From NCBI GenBank assembly GCA_027486615.1, contig JAIXOW010000449.1:25654-89653 (forward strand): a DNA stretch of 64,000 bases, read 5' to 3'. The notes below the pieces were generated by a model. The model ran no database searches and had not been told where the DNA came from. It was given only the letters and a program-made list of their open reading frames with translations. A program made the translations under genes and the position numbers. Origin of the DNA: Oxalobacteraceae bacterium. Its GTDB lineage: Bacteria > Pseudomonadota > Gammaproteobacteria > Burkholderiales > Burkholderiaceae_D. The first letter of the stretch is position 1. Each line of letters begins with the position of its first letter. This document shows, in pieces, positions 43,554-54,937 of this stretch.

Positions 43554-45059
43554 TTAATTTTTATCACTTGGTTGTTTAAGTATTTCTTGGTCTTTAGTTA
43601 ATGCGTTTTGTCTTTTTGCATGCTGACTAATTAATTCTGCTATTTTCTGATAATTAGCATTTATTGCGATTGTATAAGCACTTTCCCCGTTGTTATTTCT
43701 TATATTAGTTTTTGCTTTTGCTTCTAATAATAATTTCACCACATTCAAATTTCCCTTTGCTGCCGCAAGTATCAAAGGCGTATTGCCTTCTTTATCCATG
43801 ATATTTATTTTAAGTTTACTTGTGTGTTGTAACATTTCTTTAATCAGAGATGTGTTACCTGATTTTATGGCGAGATGGAGTGCAGTATTTCCAGCATTAT
43901 TTGGTATGCAGTAGTTTGTATCCTTTTCAATCAAGATTTCAGCAAAATTATCATTTGATAGAAGTAATGCATTATGTAATGGAGTATCTCCAGCTAAATT
44001 TTTAAAATCAAGCTTAGCTCCTTGGCGGATTAAATCCTGAGCAATTAAAGTATTTTCATGTTCTGAACAAATATGCAGCGGAGTTTGCAATTGATAATCT
44101 CTAGAATTTATTATATTCGGATATTTTATTAGAATCTCCGTAACTACAAGTGCGTCATTATTTTGTAAGGCATTAAATAACATGATACGTGCTTGATAAT
44201 TTTTTTCTTTGTTACTAAGTTTATTTTTTAAGCCTGCTTCTTGTTGAATTTTTGAAAGTCTACTAATGTCATCGATATGACCTTCAAGATAACTTAGAGT
44301 TTCTCTGTTTTTTTGTTCTGATGGTGTTGTTGGAAAGTTTGACGTAATAGGCGCGCGCAAGTCCCCGCCTAATATTGTGATTTGACTACCTTGTGAGCGA
44401 GCAGCATGTAGGAAAATTTCTAAAGGTTCTGCAGACCGATTATTTTTTTTACACTCTTGCAGATACCGCATTACCGCTTCTATGCTATTCGATGTACTTT
44501 CAAAATTAATTGAGTCTGTACTAGAATAAAGTATTACATAGCCTTTTTGCCAGGCATGTGAGTCGGGTCTAATCTCATTCATTAAATTTCCTGACTCGCA
44601 GCTGACCACATGGATAATAGGCTTAGATGAATTATTGTTTTGCTCTGAAATAGTTAATTTTTTATACGTAAGTTCGATTAAATCTTTTGTTGCGGTAGAT
44701 TTGCCATCAAAAAATTCTAATTTGTGTTGATTATTTTTAAAACTACCATGACCCATCAAAAATACATTTGCATAGTTTTGTAATCGATCTGTAATGATAT
44801 TTTTTATTTTTGATTCATTGATTTTTTTATTATTTAACCCTTCGATTGCATGAGTTAGACCGGATTGTTTGGCCATGAAATGTAAAAAATCAGCTTCGGA
44901 TGAAAGCTGATCTGGGCCGTAAATAACGACTAACTCTAATTTAGGATCTTGCTCGGATTCAGAGAAGGATGAAAACTCTTCAGAGAAAGAGGAAAACTCT
45001 TCAGAACTAGATTGTTCAATAGAGTGGATAGTTGGGCGGGTAGGAGGTATATTTTTCAT
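43554..45059 (-). CDS. Clan CD cysteine-protease-like domain fused to ankyrin repeats
   Basis: N-terminal ANVFLMGHGSFKNN and KPIIHVVSCESGNL (His then Cys after hydrophobic strands); C-terminal ankyrin repeats QTPLHICSEHENTLIAQDLIRQGAKL, GDTPLHNALLL, GNTALHLAIKSGNTSLIKEMLQ, GNTPLILAAAKGNLNVVKLLLEAKAKTN. ATG placed at internal MKNIPPTRP (listed 45089 start is TTG). Confidence 0.75.
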   Translation of the reverse strand: MKNIPPTRPTIHSIEQSSSEEFSSFSEEFSSFSESEQDPKLELVVIYGPDQLSSEADFLHFMAKQSGLTHAIEGLNNKKINESKIKNIITDRLQNYANVFLMGHGSFKNNQHKLEFFDGKSTATKDLIELTYKKLTISEQNNNSSKPIIHVVSCESGNLMNEIRPDSHAWQKGYVILYSSTDSINFESTSNSIEAVMRYLQECKKNNRSAEPLEIFLHAARSQGSQITILGGDLRAPITSNFPTTPSEQKNRETLSYLEGHIDDISRLSKIQQEAGLKNKLSNKEKNYQARIMLFNALQNNDALVVTEILIKYPNIINSRDYQLQTPLHICSEHENTLIAQDLIRQGAKLDFKNLAGDTPLHNALLLSNDNFAEILIEKDTNYCIPNNAGNTALHLAIKSGNTSLIKEMLQHTSKLKINIMDKEGNTPLILAAAKGNLNVVKLLLEAKAKTNIRNNNGESAYTIAINANYQKIAELISQHAKRQNALTKDQEILKQPSDKN

Positions 45060-45135
45060 GATACCGGCTAGGTATCGATGAACGAACAAAAGTTCTGAGA
45101 ATTAACCTAATACAATAAAATTAATCCTGTTTTAA

Positions 45136-45636
45136 TCAAGCAGAGATGAATTTTCCACCATGATAAAGAAGGGGTGGCTTGGCTTCATAAGCAAAGCGCT
45201 CGACTTCTCCGACAAAAATCACATGATCCCCTTCTGGGTAGCGGCTACGGTTATGGCATTCAAACCAAGCTGCAGATCCACTTAATATCGGCAATCCCGT
45301 TTCTGATAAATCATAAGGCACGCCTTCAAAGCGGTTTTCTATTCGGCTGGCGAAGCGTTCAGCAAGTGGTGCTTGTTCAGCAGAGAGGACATTAATCACA
45401 TAATGCGAATTGCTAGTAAAAAAAGGTAGGCTACGCGCGTTTTGCGACAAGCTCCATAAAACCAAGGGAGGTGTCAGAGATACCGAGTTGAATGAACTGG
45501 CGGTAAGCCCAAAAAATTCGCCATGTTCATCGCGCGTCGTAATAATTGTCACGCCCGTTGCAAATTGCGATAAGGCTGCACGGTATGTACGTGGGTCTGA
45601 AAAATCTGGCGTAGCTGCTGGTGAGGGCTGATTCAT
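45136..45636 (-). CDS. Flavin reductase-like FMN-binding protein
   Basis: FRAALSQFATGVTIIT-type motif (YRAALSQFATGVTIITTRDEHGEFFGLTASSFNSVSLTPPLVLWSL). Confidence 0.9.
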   Translation of the reverse strand: MNQPSPAATPDFSDPRTYRAALSQFATGVTIITTRDEHGEFFGLTASSFNSVSLTPPLVLWSLSQNARSLPFFTSNSHYVINVLSAEQAPLAERFASRIENRFEGVPYDLSETGLPILSGSAAWFECHNRSRYPEGDHVIFVGEVERFAYEAKPPLLYHGGKFISA

Positions 45637-45726
45637 GGAGATGAGTAAGTAAAAATTTCAGCAATTATGCCGAAAAAGCTGTTTCTTTGTGGAACTGCGA
45701 TATTTTTCGTAAAATCGGGTTTAACT

Positions 45727-46377
45727 ATGACAGCAAACTATTCCTTACTCAGCATTTTGCATGACCATGCCTTAGCACATGGGGATTACATTGCACATCT
45801 TTTACCAGATCGCGTCATTACTTACCGACGGTTCTGGTCGCGTATTGAGCGTGCATCAGCGCGTCTACAAGGCGAGTGGGGTGTGGTAGCGGGTGATACG
45901 GTTATCTATTGGGGATCGGGTCATCCGGATGCGATTATTCTCTATTGTGCATTATTACGACTTGGAGCCAAGCTCATGCCTTGTGAAGATCGAGATCGTG
46001 AGTATGTACAGCACATGGTGGAGCAAACAAAAAGTCAGTTAGTGGTGCATGATGATGCACTCACTTTTACTTCATCACCTGCTCATAGCTTATCTTCTTT
46101 ATTAGCAGACTGGTGTCATTTTGATCCTGTGGTGATACAAGATGAGAGTGCAACGCCAGCTTTATATTTACACGATTTCATTCAAAACGATAACAGAGCT
46201 GTGAGTGTAGGTGAGCTGATACAAGCTTTATCACCGCTTCAACAGGTTGATCAAGCAGAAGCTATTGTAATAGATGGTCCAATTTTTCATAAAGAGAAAC
46301 TGATTAATTTTATTCTTCCCGCTTTGATAGCAGGAAGACGTTTACAGTTTTCGTTAATCGAGCCATTAAAAGCATAA
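45727..46377 (+). CDS. AMP-binding (ANL superfamily) N-terminal-only protein
   Basis: LLSILHDHALAHGDYIAHLLPDRVITYRRFWSRIERASARLQGEWGVVAGDTVIYWGSGHPDAIILYCALLRLGA resembles ANL N-terminus; no TSGTTG-type P-loop; stops at 216 aa. Confidence 0.6.
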   Translation: MTANYSLLSILHDHALAHGDYIAHLLPDRVITYRRFWSRIERASARLQGEWGVVAGDTVIYWGSGHPDAIILYCALLRLGAKLMPCEDRDREYVQHMVEQTKSQLVVHDDALTFTSSPAHSLSSLLADWCHFDPVVIQDESATPALYLHDFIQNDNRAVSVGELIQALSPLQQVDQAEAIVIDGPIFHKEKLINFILPALIAGRRLQFSLIEPLKA

Positions 46378-46424
46378 ATTAATATTTTTACGAATTCTGA
46401 AGTAAATAAATTTAAGGAATGATA

Positions 46425-46952
46425 ATGCAAGAAGAAATAGCAACAGTTGGTGGAGGATGTTTTTGGTGTGTAGAAGCAGTATTTCAACGTGTGCGAGGTG
46501 TGCGCTTAGTTGAGTCTGGCTATAGCGGTGGTAAAACAAGTAATCCTACTTACGAACAAATTTGTCGCGGTGACAGTCAGCATGCAGAAGTGGTGCGTAT
46601 ACACTTTGATCCGGCTGTAATCACATACCCAGAATTACTAGAGATATTTTTTACTACCCACGATCCCACTACCTTGAATCAACAAGGTAATGATGTAGGA
46701 ACACAGTATCGTTCAGTGATTTACACGCACTCTGAAGAGCAAATGCACATCGCTAAAAAAGTGATGCATGATATGGCAGCGGTATGGGATGCACCGATAG
46801 TGACTGAACTATTAGAAGCGCCTATTTTCTATGTGGCAGAAGATTATCATCAGAATTATTTTGTAAACAATCCTAATCAACCTTATTGTGCTTATGTAGT
46901 TGCACCCAAAGTAGATAAGCTACGTAAGTACCATGCAGATAAATTGAAATAA
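46425..46952 (+). CDS. msrA: Peptide-methionine (S)-S-oxide reductase
   Basis: [55 protein letters not shown]. Confidence 0.97.
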   Translation: MQEEIATVGGGCFWCVEAVFQRVRGVRLVESGYSGGKTSNPTYEQICRGDSQHAEVVRIHFDPAVITYPELLEIFFTTHDPTTLNQQGNDVGTQYRSVIYTHSEEQMHIAKKVMHDMAAVWDAPIVTELLEAPIFYVAEDYHQNYFVNNPNQPYCAYVVAPKVDKLRKYHADKLK

Positions 46953-46978
46953 AAAAATTAAAGCGTTATAAAAATTTA

Positions 46979-47614
46979 TCAAGGCTGTAATCGACTACGT
47001 TCCCATTTGCCATTTGCATCTAGTGTGTATAAAACACGATCATGCAGACGAGAGCGGCGACCTTGCCAGAATTCGAGTAAATCTGGTTTTAATCGATAGC
47101 CTCCCCAATGTGCAGGACGGGGAGGAGTCTCACCAAATTTTTCGCTTGCTTCTTCAAACTGCTTCTCTAGTAATTCACGGCTTTCTATAGGCATGCTTTG
47201 CGCAGAGGCGATCGCACCTAAGCGACTCTTAATCGGGCGTATAGAAAAATAGCTATCATTTTCTTCATCAGAGACACGCTCTACCGTTCCTTCTATGCGA
47301 ATTTGACGTTCTAATTCACCCCAGTGAAAAGTAATGGCAGCATAAGGATGAGCAAGTAAATCTTGACCCTTGCGACTACTGTAATTGGTGTACCAAGTAA
47401 AACCACGTACATCAAAATCTTTGAGTAAGACTATGCGAGCTGAAGGTCGGCCGAGTTTACCTATCGTTGCTAGATTCATTGCATTTGGTTCGGAAATTTC
47501 AGCTGCTAAGGCAGCATCAAACCAATTGGCGAATTGACGTATTGGGTCAGCATCAACCTCGTGCTCAGACAAAGTAGCTTGGCTGTATTCGAGTCTGAGA
47601 TCTGCAATCGACAT
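46979..47614 (-). CDS. pdxH: Pyridoxamine 5'-phosphate oxidase
   Basis: ARIVLLKDFDVRGFTWYTNYSSRKGQDLLAHPYAAITFHWGELERQIRIEG, WGGYRLKPDLLEFWQGRRSRLHDR. Confidence 0.97.
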   Translation of the reverse strand: MSIADLRLEYSQATLSEHEVDADPIRQFANWFDAALAAEISEPNAMNLATIGKLGRPSARIVLLKDFDVRGFTWYTNYSSRKGQDLLAHPYAAITFHWGELERQIRIEGTVERVSDEENDSYFSIRPIKSRLGAIASAQSMPIESRELLEKQFEEASEKFGETPPRPAHWGGYRLKPDLLEFWQGRRSRLHDRVLYTLDANGKWERSRLQP

Positions 47615-47765
47615 AGTGTCATCCTTTTAAGAATTAAGGCTAGTAACAGGCTTTTTGATTCAGCTAGCCTATAGTGTAAACCTGTTAGCGAATTCAGATA
47701 ATTTTAATAAGTAGTGAGCCTGTAGCAATAGCGAGTAATCCGCTGCCATCCGTTAAAATAGCACT

Positions 47766-48578
47766 ATGCTCAATCAAACTACTCATCCCTCACAGTCTCA
47801 ACCCGATATGGATTTTAATCGACGCTTTGGTGGCGTAGCACGCTTATATGGCGATGCAGGTTTAGCGCGCTTTCGAGCAGCTCATATTTGTGTCATCGGG
47901 GTAGGTGGTGTCGGTTCATGGAGTGTAGAAGCTTTGGCACGCAGTGCGATTGGCCATATCACGATGATAGATTTGGATCACTTGAGTGAATCCAATATTA
48001 ATCGTCAACTACATGCGTTAACTAACACCTTAGGGCAATCCAAAGTTGGTGCATTAGCAGATCGAATCGCACAAATTAATCCTGAATGTAAAGTCACGCA
48101 GATAGAAGATTTCATAGAGCCTGACAATTTAGCTACCTTGCTACAAGCAGGACAATATGATTTTGTGATTGATGCCATGGACAATGCAAAAACAAAAACA
48201 GCACTTATTGCTTATTGTCGTGAACAAGGTATACGTTTACTCACCATCGGTAGTGCAGGTGGTCAGATTGATCCTACCCGTATCGAGGTTTGTGATTTAT
48301 CGCGTACTGAACAAGAACCTTTATTAGCTCGCGTGAGAAAAAATTTACGCGCAGTGCATGGTTTTCCACGTGGAGCTAAAAATAAATTTGGAATTGATGC
48401 AGTCTATTCCAGTGAGCCACTCAGATTTCCTGAGATTTGTGAAGCAGATGAGCCAAGCGAAGCTGTGACGGGTTTGAATTGTGCAGGTTTTGGTTCTGCG
48501 ATTGTGGTGACAGCGAGCTTTGGTTTAATCGCTGCTGCGCATGTCTTAAAGAAATTAGCGGAAGAGGCTGCTGCTTAA
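47766..48578 (+). CDS. tcdA: tRNA threonylcarbamoyladenosine dehydratase
   Basis: ThiF/E1-like: RFGGVARLYGDAGLARFRAAHICVIGVGGVGSWSVEALARSAIGHITMIDLDHLSESNINRQLHAL. Confidence 0.95.
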   Translation: MLNQTTHPSQSQPDMDFNRRFGGVARLYGDAGLARFRAAHICVIGVGGVGSWSVEALARSAIGHITMIDLDHLSESNINRQLHALTNTLGQSKVGALADRIAQINPECKVTQIEDFIEPDNLATLLQAGQYDFVIDAMDNAKTKTALIAYCREQGIRLLTIGSAGGQIDPTRIEVCDLSRTEQEPLLARVRKNLRAVHGFPRGAKNKFGIDAVYSSEPLRFPEICEADEPSEAVTGLNCAGFGSAIVVTASFGLIAAAHVLKKLAEEAAA

Positions 48579-48647
48579 ATCTTAAGGCAGTGATCATTTT
48601 TTATGATAATCACTCGCCCTCGTAATTCTTGTTTAAATTTTAAGGTC

Positions 48648-51044
48648 TTAAATTTTGATTGAGCGTAAGCGCAACGCATTCGCTATCACTGATACAGAAG
48701 ATAAACTCATCGCAGCGCTCGCTATCATAGGTGAGAGTAACAAGCCTAGCCATGGATATAAAACGCCAGCTGCGATAGGCACACCAACGAAATTATAGGC
48801 AAAGGCAAAGAATAAATTTTGCCGTATATTTTTCATCGTCATGCGCGACAACTCACGCGCTTTCGCAATGCCTCTTAAATCACCTTTGACTAAAACGATA
48901 CGCGCGCTACTCATAGCAACATCGGTGCCGGTTCCCATAGCAATGCCGACTTCTGCTTGTGCTAAAGCAGGTGCATCATTCATGCCATCGCCTGCCATCG
49001 CAACAATATGTCCTTGTTTTTGTAGTTGTTGTATGAATTGATGTTTGTCAGCAGGTAAAAATTCTCCATGAATATCAGCTATACCAAGTTGTTTGCCAAC
49101 GGCATGCGCTGTAGTTGAGTTATCGCCAGTGAGCATAATGATTTTCACACCATCAGCATGGAGCAAGTTAACTGCTTCAGCACTAGAAGCTTTGATAGGA
49201 TCAGTTACGCTAATCAATCCAGCTAGTTTATTATCGATAGCAACAAAAATAATCGTATGACCTTGAGCTCTTAGCGATTCGGCTTGATCTTCTAATTCTT
49301 GCGTGTTGATACCAATTTCTTTGAGTAAGCCAGCATTACCGAGACAAACTGGTAAGCCATCAATTTCTCCCCGTATGCCTTTGCCTGTAATAGCAGAAAA
49401 ATTTTGCACATCTAATAATGGTAAACCTTGTTTTTTGAGATGAGAAATAATCGCTGATCCTAGAGGATGTTCACTCATTTTTTCTAATGAGGCAGCAATA
49501 ACTAACACATCAGCACGCGCATAAGAAGCTGTTGCAATAATCTGTTGAACTGCAGGTTTGCCTTCTGTGAGTGTGCCAGTTTTATCGACGACGAGCACAT
49601 CGACTTTTTCCATTAACTCTAAACCTTCAGCATCTTTAATTAATACACCTTCACGTGCGCCACGTCCTATACCAACCATAATCGAAATAGGTGTGGCTAA
49701 ACCTAAAGCACATGGACAAGCAATAATTAAAACAGAAACAGCAGCAACCAAACCATTCGCCATACCTAAGGTAGGGCTAAACAAAGTCCAAGCTATGAAA
49801 GCACATAGCGCAGAAAGAATTACTACAGGTACAAACCAGCCTGATACACGATCAGCGAGTTTTTGTATTGGTGCTCGTGAACGACTAGCTTGATTCACAA
49901 GCTCAACAATTTTTGCTAAAAGAGTATCGCTACCGATTTTTTCAGCACGCATAACGAATGAACCATGTTGATTCAACGTGCCTGCAATCACTGCGCTACC
50001 AGTCTGCTTAGAGACGGCAAGAGCTTCGCCAGTAATGAAAGATTCATCTACTGTGGAATTGCCTTCAGTGACGATGCCATCCACTGGAATATGTGTTCCT
50101 GGTTTTACACGTAGCAAATCACCTATCTGTACTTCCGTCAGTGCTATCTCTTGTTCATGTCCTGCCGATGAAAGTCGGACGGCATTCGTTGGTGTCAGTG
50201 CGAGCAAAGAACGAATCGCTGTGTTGGAGCGTGAGCGTGCTCGCAATTCTAAAACTTGTCCTAATAAGACTAGGGTAACGATAACAGCAGCTGATTCGAA
50301 ATAATAAGGCGGCATACCTTGCATCATGAATGCAGCAGGTAGTGCATCAGGTATCAGTAAACTCGCCAAACTAAATAGCCAGGCAGCCATAACGCCTATG
50401 CCTATTAGACTAAACATATTCAGATGTTTAGTTTTAAATGATTGCGCAGCACGAGTCAGAAAAGGAAGGCCAAACCAAAACACAACAGGCGTAGAAAGTG
50501 CAGCTTGCAACCAACCTGTGGTTTGATGTCCCAACTCATGCATGAAATTCCAACCCACCATATCACTCATAGCAATGATGAGTAGTGGTAGTGACAAAAT
50601 CAAACTAAACCAAAACCGACGCTGCATATCATCCAGTTCAGTAGTATCTTCCACTACACTTGCTTCTAGAGGTTCAAGAGCCATGCCACATTTAGGACAA
50701 CTACCAGGTCCAATTTTTTGGACTTCAGGATCCATAGGGCAGGTATAGATTGCTTGTAAGTCCGCTGCACTAGGTGTCTTTTTAACGGGCGATAAATATC
50801 GCATTGGATCAGTAATAAATTTTGTGACACAACCAGTGCTACAAAAATAATAAGTCTTACCTTCATGCGTCGCGGACTTTTCTGGATTGGCAGCAGCTTT
50901 CATGCCGCAAACCGGATCGGTGTAAGGTTTGTCATCGGATTTGCTGTCGACAGCCGCATGTGTATGCGAGTGAGTAGATGTCTGGGCAGACGATGGCGTT
51001 GTAGTAGCCTTAGGAGGTGGGCGACGTAATTCAGTTGATTTCAT
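48648..51044 (-). CDS. copA: Copper-translocating P1B-type ATPase with YHS and CPMDPE metal-binding domains
   Basis: YHS domain DPVCGMKAAANPEKSATHEGKTYYFCSTGC, YTCPMDPEVQKIGPGSCPKCGM, IIACPCALGLATP, DKTGTLTEGKP, AMAGDGMNDAPALAQA. Confidence 0.93.
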   Translation of the reverse strand: MKSTELRRPPPKATTTPSSAQTSTHSHTHAAVDSKSDDKPYTDPVCGMKAAANPEKSATHEGKTYYFCSTGCVTKFITDPMRYLSPVKKTPSAADLQAIYTCPMDPEVQKIGPGSCPKCGMALEPLEASVVEDTTELDDMQRRFWFSLILSLPLLIIAMSDMVGWNFMHELGHQTTGWLQAALSTPVVFWFGLPFLTRAAQSFKTKHLNMFSLIGIGVMAAWLFSLASLLIPDALPAAFMMQGMPPYYFESAAVIVTLVLLGQVLELRARSRSNTAIRSLLALTPTNAVRLSSAGHEQEIALTEVQIGDLLRVKPGTHIPVDGIVTEGNSTVDESFITGEALAVSKQTGSAVIAGTLNQHGSFVMRAEKIGSDTLLAKIVELVNQASRSRAPIQKLADRVSGWFVPVVILSALCAFIAWTLFSPTLGMANGLVAAVSVLIIACPCALGLATPISIMVGIGRGAREGVLIKDAEGLELMEKVDVLVVDKTGTLTEGKPAVQQIIATASYARADVLVIAASLEKMSEHPLGSAIISHLKKQGLPLLDVQNFSAITGKGIRGEIDGLPVCLGNAGLLKEIGINTQELEDQAESLRAQGHTIIFVAIDNKLAGLISVTDPIKASSAEAVNLLHADGVKIIMLTGDNSTTAHAVGKQLGIADIHGEFLPADKHQFIQQLQKQGHIVAMAGDGMNDAPALAQAEVGIAMGTGTDVAMSSARIVLVKGDLRGIAKARELSRMTMKNIRQNLFFAFAYNFVGVPIAAGVLYPWLGLLLSPMIASAAMSLSSVSVIANALRLRSIKI

Positions 51045-51179
51045 GATGCACTCGAATGAAAGATATGCTGCTTAAATTGCTAAGCAAACCTAAGAAAAGT
51101 GACATGATAGCCTTAAATCTCTAGGCATCAGACTCAGTCAGTCACAAAGCATATTTGGCACCAAGTTATACGATCAAGA

Positions 51180-52331
51180 TTAGGGCATATTCCTAGCCTG
51201 CCACACCACATCATTATCTAAGGCGTAGAGTTGACAACTTTTTTTACTGCGCTTTTCACAAGCTTCTAAAGCACGGTTAGCAGGATCATCACCTTCCTCT
51301 GCCCAACTCCACGCACCATTAAGAGCAATCGCAAATGCACGTGGGTGAGATTTCTTTAAAAATTCTTGATAAGCAGAGCGACCTCCTTGTGATACAAAGG
51401 GTACGGCTGCAATATTTTCAATCACGGCATAATGACTGTTAATGGCTTGGGCACGCGGCGCTAATGTCACTATCTCTTTAGTTGACATACCTATACGTTC
51501 TAAAAAAGCAGCAGTCTGTGGCCACCAAATAGGAACACTTTGTGAGCTACTAATCATGCTGTGTGCATCCGACTTAAAATCTCCAAATGTGACGAGCTGC
51601 GCATGTCCTCCTGCTGTGGAATAAGACTCTATGAGTTCAGACACTAAAGGAGGATCAAAATAACTATCATTCGCTCCATAAAACCATAAGCTAGGTAAAT
51701 TCGTTTTTTTACCGTAATCAGAAAAGGCAGCACGTAATTCAGCGCGCCAGTTACAAGATTGATCGTCAATACGCAGACCACCAGCAAAATTTAATAATCC
51801 ACGCACACCTTCAATATGACGTGTTCCCAATGCGAGGGTAGCGAGACCGCCATAAGATTGACCAGCAATCACGATATGTTCTGCATCGACCCAGCTTTGT
51901 TTTTTTAAAGCGATTAACACGGCTTGTATGTCATCTGCTTGTGTTTGACCAGCTAACTTCAAGTCACAACCAAAATTTTTATGAATACCACTAGATTGTG
52001 AAAAACCTCTACGCATAGGAATCACAACTGCATAACCATGTTTAACGAATTCACGACTCATTGCTAAAAAACGATCACGCGATTGTCGTTTAGGATTACC
52101 GCGCTCTTTACCATGATTCATAACTAGAACTGGGAAAGGTCCATCACCGGGTGGAATGAAAAAAGTCGTTTCAAGTTCAAATTGATGTTCTGCTTCTGTC
52201 ACAGTGAGCATCATAATTTTTTCATGTAATGTCGTATCCAGATTGCTAGCATCAGCGCGCATCACATAACCAGACAACATCATCCAATGAAAGATGATAA
52301 AAAAATAATGAGAAGTTAATAAGTTTTTCAC
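51180..52331 (-). CDS. Secreted alpha/beta hydrolase (dienelactone hydrolase-like)
   Basis: PFPVLVMNHGKERGNPKRQSRDRF, IVIAGQSYGGLATLALG (GxSxGG). Confidence 0.75.
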   Translation of the reverse strand: MKNLLTSHYFFIIFHWMMLSGYVMRADASNLDTTLHEKIMMLTVTEAEHQFELETTFFIPPGDGPFPVLVMNHGKERGNPKRQSRDRFLAMSREFVKHGYAVVIPMRRGFSQSSGIHKNFGCDLKLAGQTQADDIQAVLIALKKQSWVDAEHIVIAGQSYGGLATLALGTRHIEGVRGLLNFAGGLRIDDQSCNWRAELRAAFSDYGKKTNLPSLWFYGANDSYFDPPLVSELIESYSTAGGHAQLVTFGDFKSDAHSMISSSQSVPIWWPQTAAFLERIGMSTKEIVTLAPRAQAINSHYAVIENIAAVPFVSQGGRSAYQEFLKKSHPRAFAIALNGAWSWAEEGDDPANRALEACEKRSKKSCQLYALDNDVVWQARNMP

Positions 52332-52548
52332 GTCACAACTAGTTCAAGAAAGAAACAATCATTCTAGAAGTGGCGTTGTGCTAAAGCTAGTGAACTAATG
52401 CAGAGTAAGGAAGGAGAATGCGCGAATTAAGCATTTCATAAGAAATGCAAAAGGGCGCAGTTATGAAGAAAAATTAAAGATGGGATGACGAACTTGCAAG
52501 ATCAGTTGAGATAGCCTGATCTTGCAAATTCATTTTTGCAGCAAATAC

Positions 52549-54867
52549 TTAACCTTTTGCTTGAAGACGATTTGCCTTCATACGCGTTGCTAAGAGTTTG
52601 CCTTTACGAGCACGTGTACCGTTATGGTATGAAAGATCAGGGCCAACTAATTCAACTTCTTGCGGTTTACCTGCGCGACTGCTTAAGCCTGAAACAAGTA
52701 CGCCTGATTTTCTATTAATAGGTTCAGCGGCAAGCAGTTTTTCATTTTTATCTAAATCCATCAAAATCACACCACGTCCACCACTACCTTGTGTTTTGAT
52801 TTCATCCATACCAAATACAAGTGCACGTCCATTTTCAGATAAACAAACTAGCGTATTCGCATTTTTAGCAATCACACGCGGCATGAGTGGTTCATGTTCT
52901 GGATCCATACTCATGAAAGATTTGCCACCTTTTTGACGGCTAATCATATCGCCAGCTTTAGCAGAAAAACCATAACCACCAGTTGATGCCAGCATCAATT
53001 GTGTGTCTGCAGTACCAGCAAAATAACTGACCAGTCGTGTACCAGCTTCCACTTCTACGAAAGTCGTGAGAGGAACGCCATCACCACGTGCACCAGGTAA
53101 TTGTGCCACTGAGATAGAGTACACACGACCGTTCGAGCCGAAGGCTAATACATGATCGGTGGTGCGACATTCAAAGGCGCCGTATAAGCCATCACCTGTC
53201 TTGAAGCTAAATTGTTGTGCATCATGGCCATGACCATTACGTGAACGTACCCAGCCTTTTTGTGAAATGATGACAGTAACAGGATCATCTATCAGTTTCT
53301 GTTCAGCCACAGCACGTTCTGCTTCTTCAATCAAGGTACGGCGTGCATCGCCATATAATTTTGCATCACCTTCAATTTCTTTGATGAGCAATTTTTTCAT
53401 CGAAGCAGGATTATCGAGCAAATCTTGTAGCGTTGCTTTCTCTTCTTTTAGCTCTTTTAATTCCTGCTTAATCTTGATCGCTTCTAGACGTGCTAACTGA
53501 CGCAGACGAATTTCTAAAATATCTTCAGCTTGTCTGTCTGATAGTTTAAAGGCCTTGATTAAGGCTTCTTTAGGTTCATCTGATTCACGAATGATTTTAA
53601 TGACCTTATCAATATTCAAAAGAACAGTCTGTCGACCTTCTAGAATATGAATCCGATCATCTACTTTACTTAAGCGATGTTGTGTACGACGTGTGACGGT
53701 ATGAAAGCGGAAACCTATCCATTCAAAAATAATATCGCCTAAAGCTTTTTGACGCGGTTTGCCATCTGAACCTATCATCACCAAGTTCACACCCACACTA
53801 GTTTCTAAAGAGGTGTGAGCCAATAGAAGATTACTGAATTCGTCTTGATCTTGGTTACGTGTTTTAGGCTCAAACACTAAACGTACTGGTGCTTCACGTC
53901 CTGATTCATCACGCACCGTATCTAACATAGCGAGTATGGTTTGCTTATTCGCGAGTTGATCTGGCGATAAACTTTTCTTACCTAATTTAATTTTAGGATT
54001 GGTGAGTTCTTCTATTTCTTCCAGAATTTTTTGCGCTGACACACCAGGTGGTAGTTCGGTGACCACTAACTGCCACTGACCACGTGCCATGTCTTCAATT
54101 TTCCAACGCGCACGTACTTTAATACTTCCGCGACCTGCTGAATAAATTTCAGACAAGGTAGAAGGTGGAGTAATGATTTGACCGCCACCAGGAAAATCTG
54201 GTCCTGGTATCAGCGACATTAATTCATCATGCGAGATTTTTGGATTGCGTATCATTGCAACCGCTGCTTTAGCGACTTCCGTTAAATTATGCGAAGGTAT
54301 TTCTGTCGCCATACCAACTGCAATACCGGATGCACCATTTAATAAAACAAAAGGTAAGCGGCCTGGTAGTAAACGTGGTTCTTGTGTCGATCCATCATAG
54401 TTGGGCTGGAAATCCACCGTGCCCATATCGATTTCATCGAGTAGTAGTTTTGAAATAGGTGTGAGACGCGCTTCGGTATAACGCATCGCTGCTGCACCAT
54501 CACCATCGCGCGAACCAAAATTCCCATGACCATCGATCAAGGGATAGCGTAATGAAAAATCTTGTGCCATACGCACCATGGCGTCATACACCGATTGATC
54601 ACCATGCGGATGTAACTTACCGAGCACATCGCCGACCACAGCTGCGGATTTGCGTGGCTTAGCTGTAGAGTCGAGTCGCAGTTGATCCATTGCATACAAA
54701 ATGCGACGTTGTACTGGCTTTTGACCATCACACACATCAGGTAATGCCCGTCCTTTAACAACTGAGATAGCGTAGTCGAGATAAGCACGCTCAGCAAAAG
54801 TGGCTAGCGTGAGTGACTCAGCGCCATCATCAGCCGCAGGAGATAAGAGAGTAATTTGATCGCTCAT
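52549..54867 (-). CDS. parC: DNA topoisomerase IV subunit A
   Basis: [101 protein letters not shown]. Confidence 0.97.
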   Translation of the reverse strand: MSDQITLLSPAADDGAESLTLATFAERAYLDYAISVVKGRALPDVCDGQKPVQRRILYAMDQLRLDSTAKPRKSAAVVGDVLGKLHPHGDQSVYDAMVRMAQDFSLRYPLIDGHGNFGSRDGDGAAAMRYTEARLTPISKLLLDEIDMGTVDFQPNYDGSTQEPRLLPGRLPFVLLNGASGIAVGMATEIPSHNLTEVAKAAVAMIRNPKISHDELMSLIPGPDFPGGGQIITPPSTLSEIYSAGRGSIKVRARWKIEDMARGQWQLVVTELPPGVSAQKILEEIEELTNPKIKLGKKSLSPDQLANKQTILAMLDTVRDESGREAPVRLVFEPKTRNQDQDEFSNLLLAHTSLETSVGVNLVMIGSDGKPRQKALGDIIFEWIGFRFHTVTRRTQHRLSKVDDRIHILEGRQTVLLNIDKVIKIIRESDEPKEALIKAFKLSDRQAEDILEIRLRQLARLEAIKIKQELKELKEEKATLQDLLDNPASMKKLLIKEIEGDAKLYGDARRTLIEEAERAVAEQKLIDDPVTVIISQKGWVRSRNGHGHDAQQFSFKTGDGLYGAFECRTTDHVLAFGSNGRVYSISVAQLPGARGDGVPLTTFVEVEAGTRLVSYFAGTADTQLMLASTGGYGFSAKAGDMISRQKGGKSFMSMDPEHEPLMPRVIAKNANTLVCLSENGRALVFGMDEIKTQGSGGRGVILMDLDKNEKLLAAEPINRKSGVLVSGLSSRAGKPQEVELVGPDLSYHNGTRARKGKLLATRMKANRLQAKG

Positions 54868-54937
54868 AGTGTTAGGTTCTTTTGTTTTTTAAAGTGATAC
54901 ACGCTCAGTATGAGTAATGCATCGTCTTTGCTTTTCT

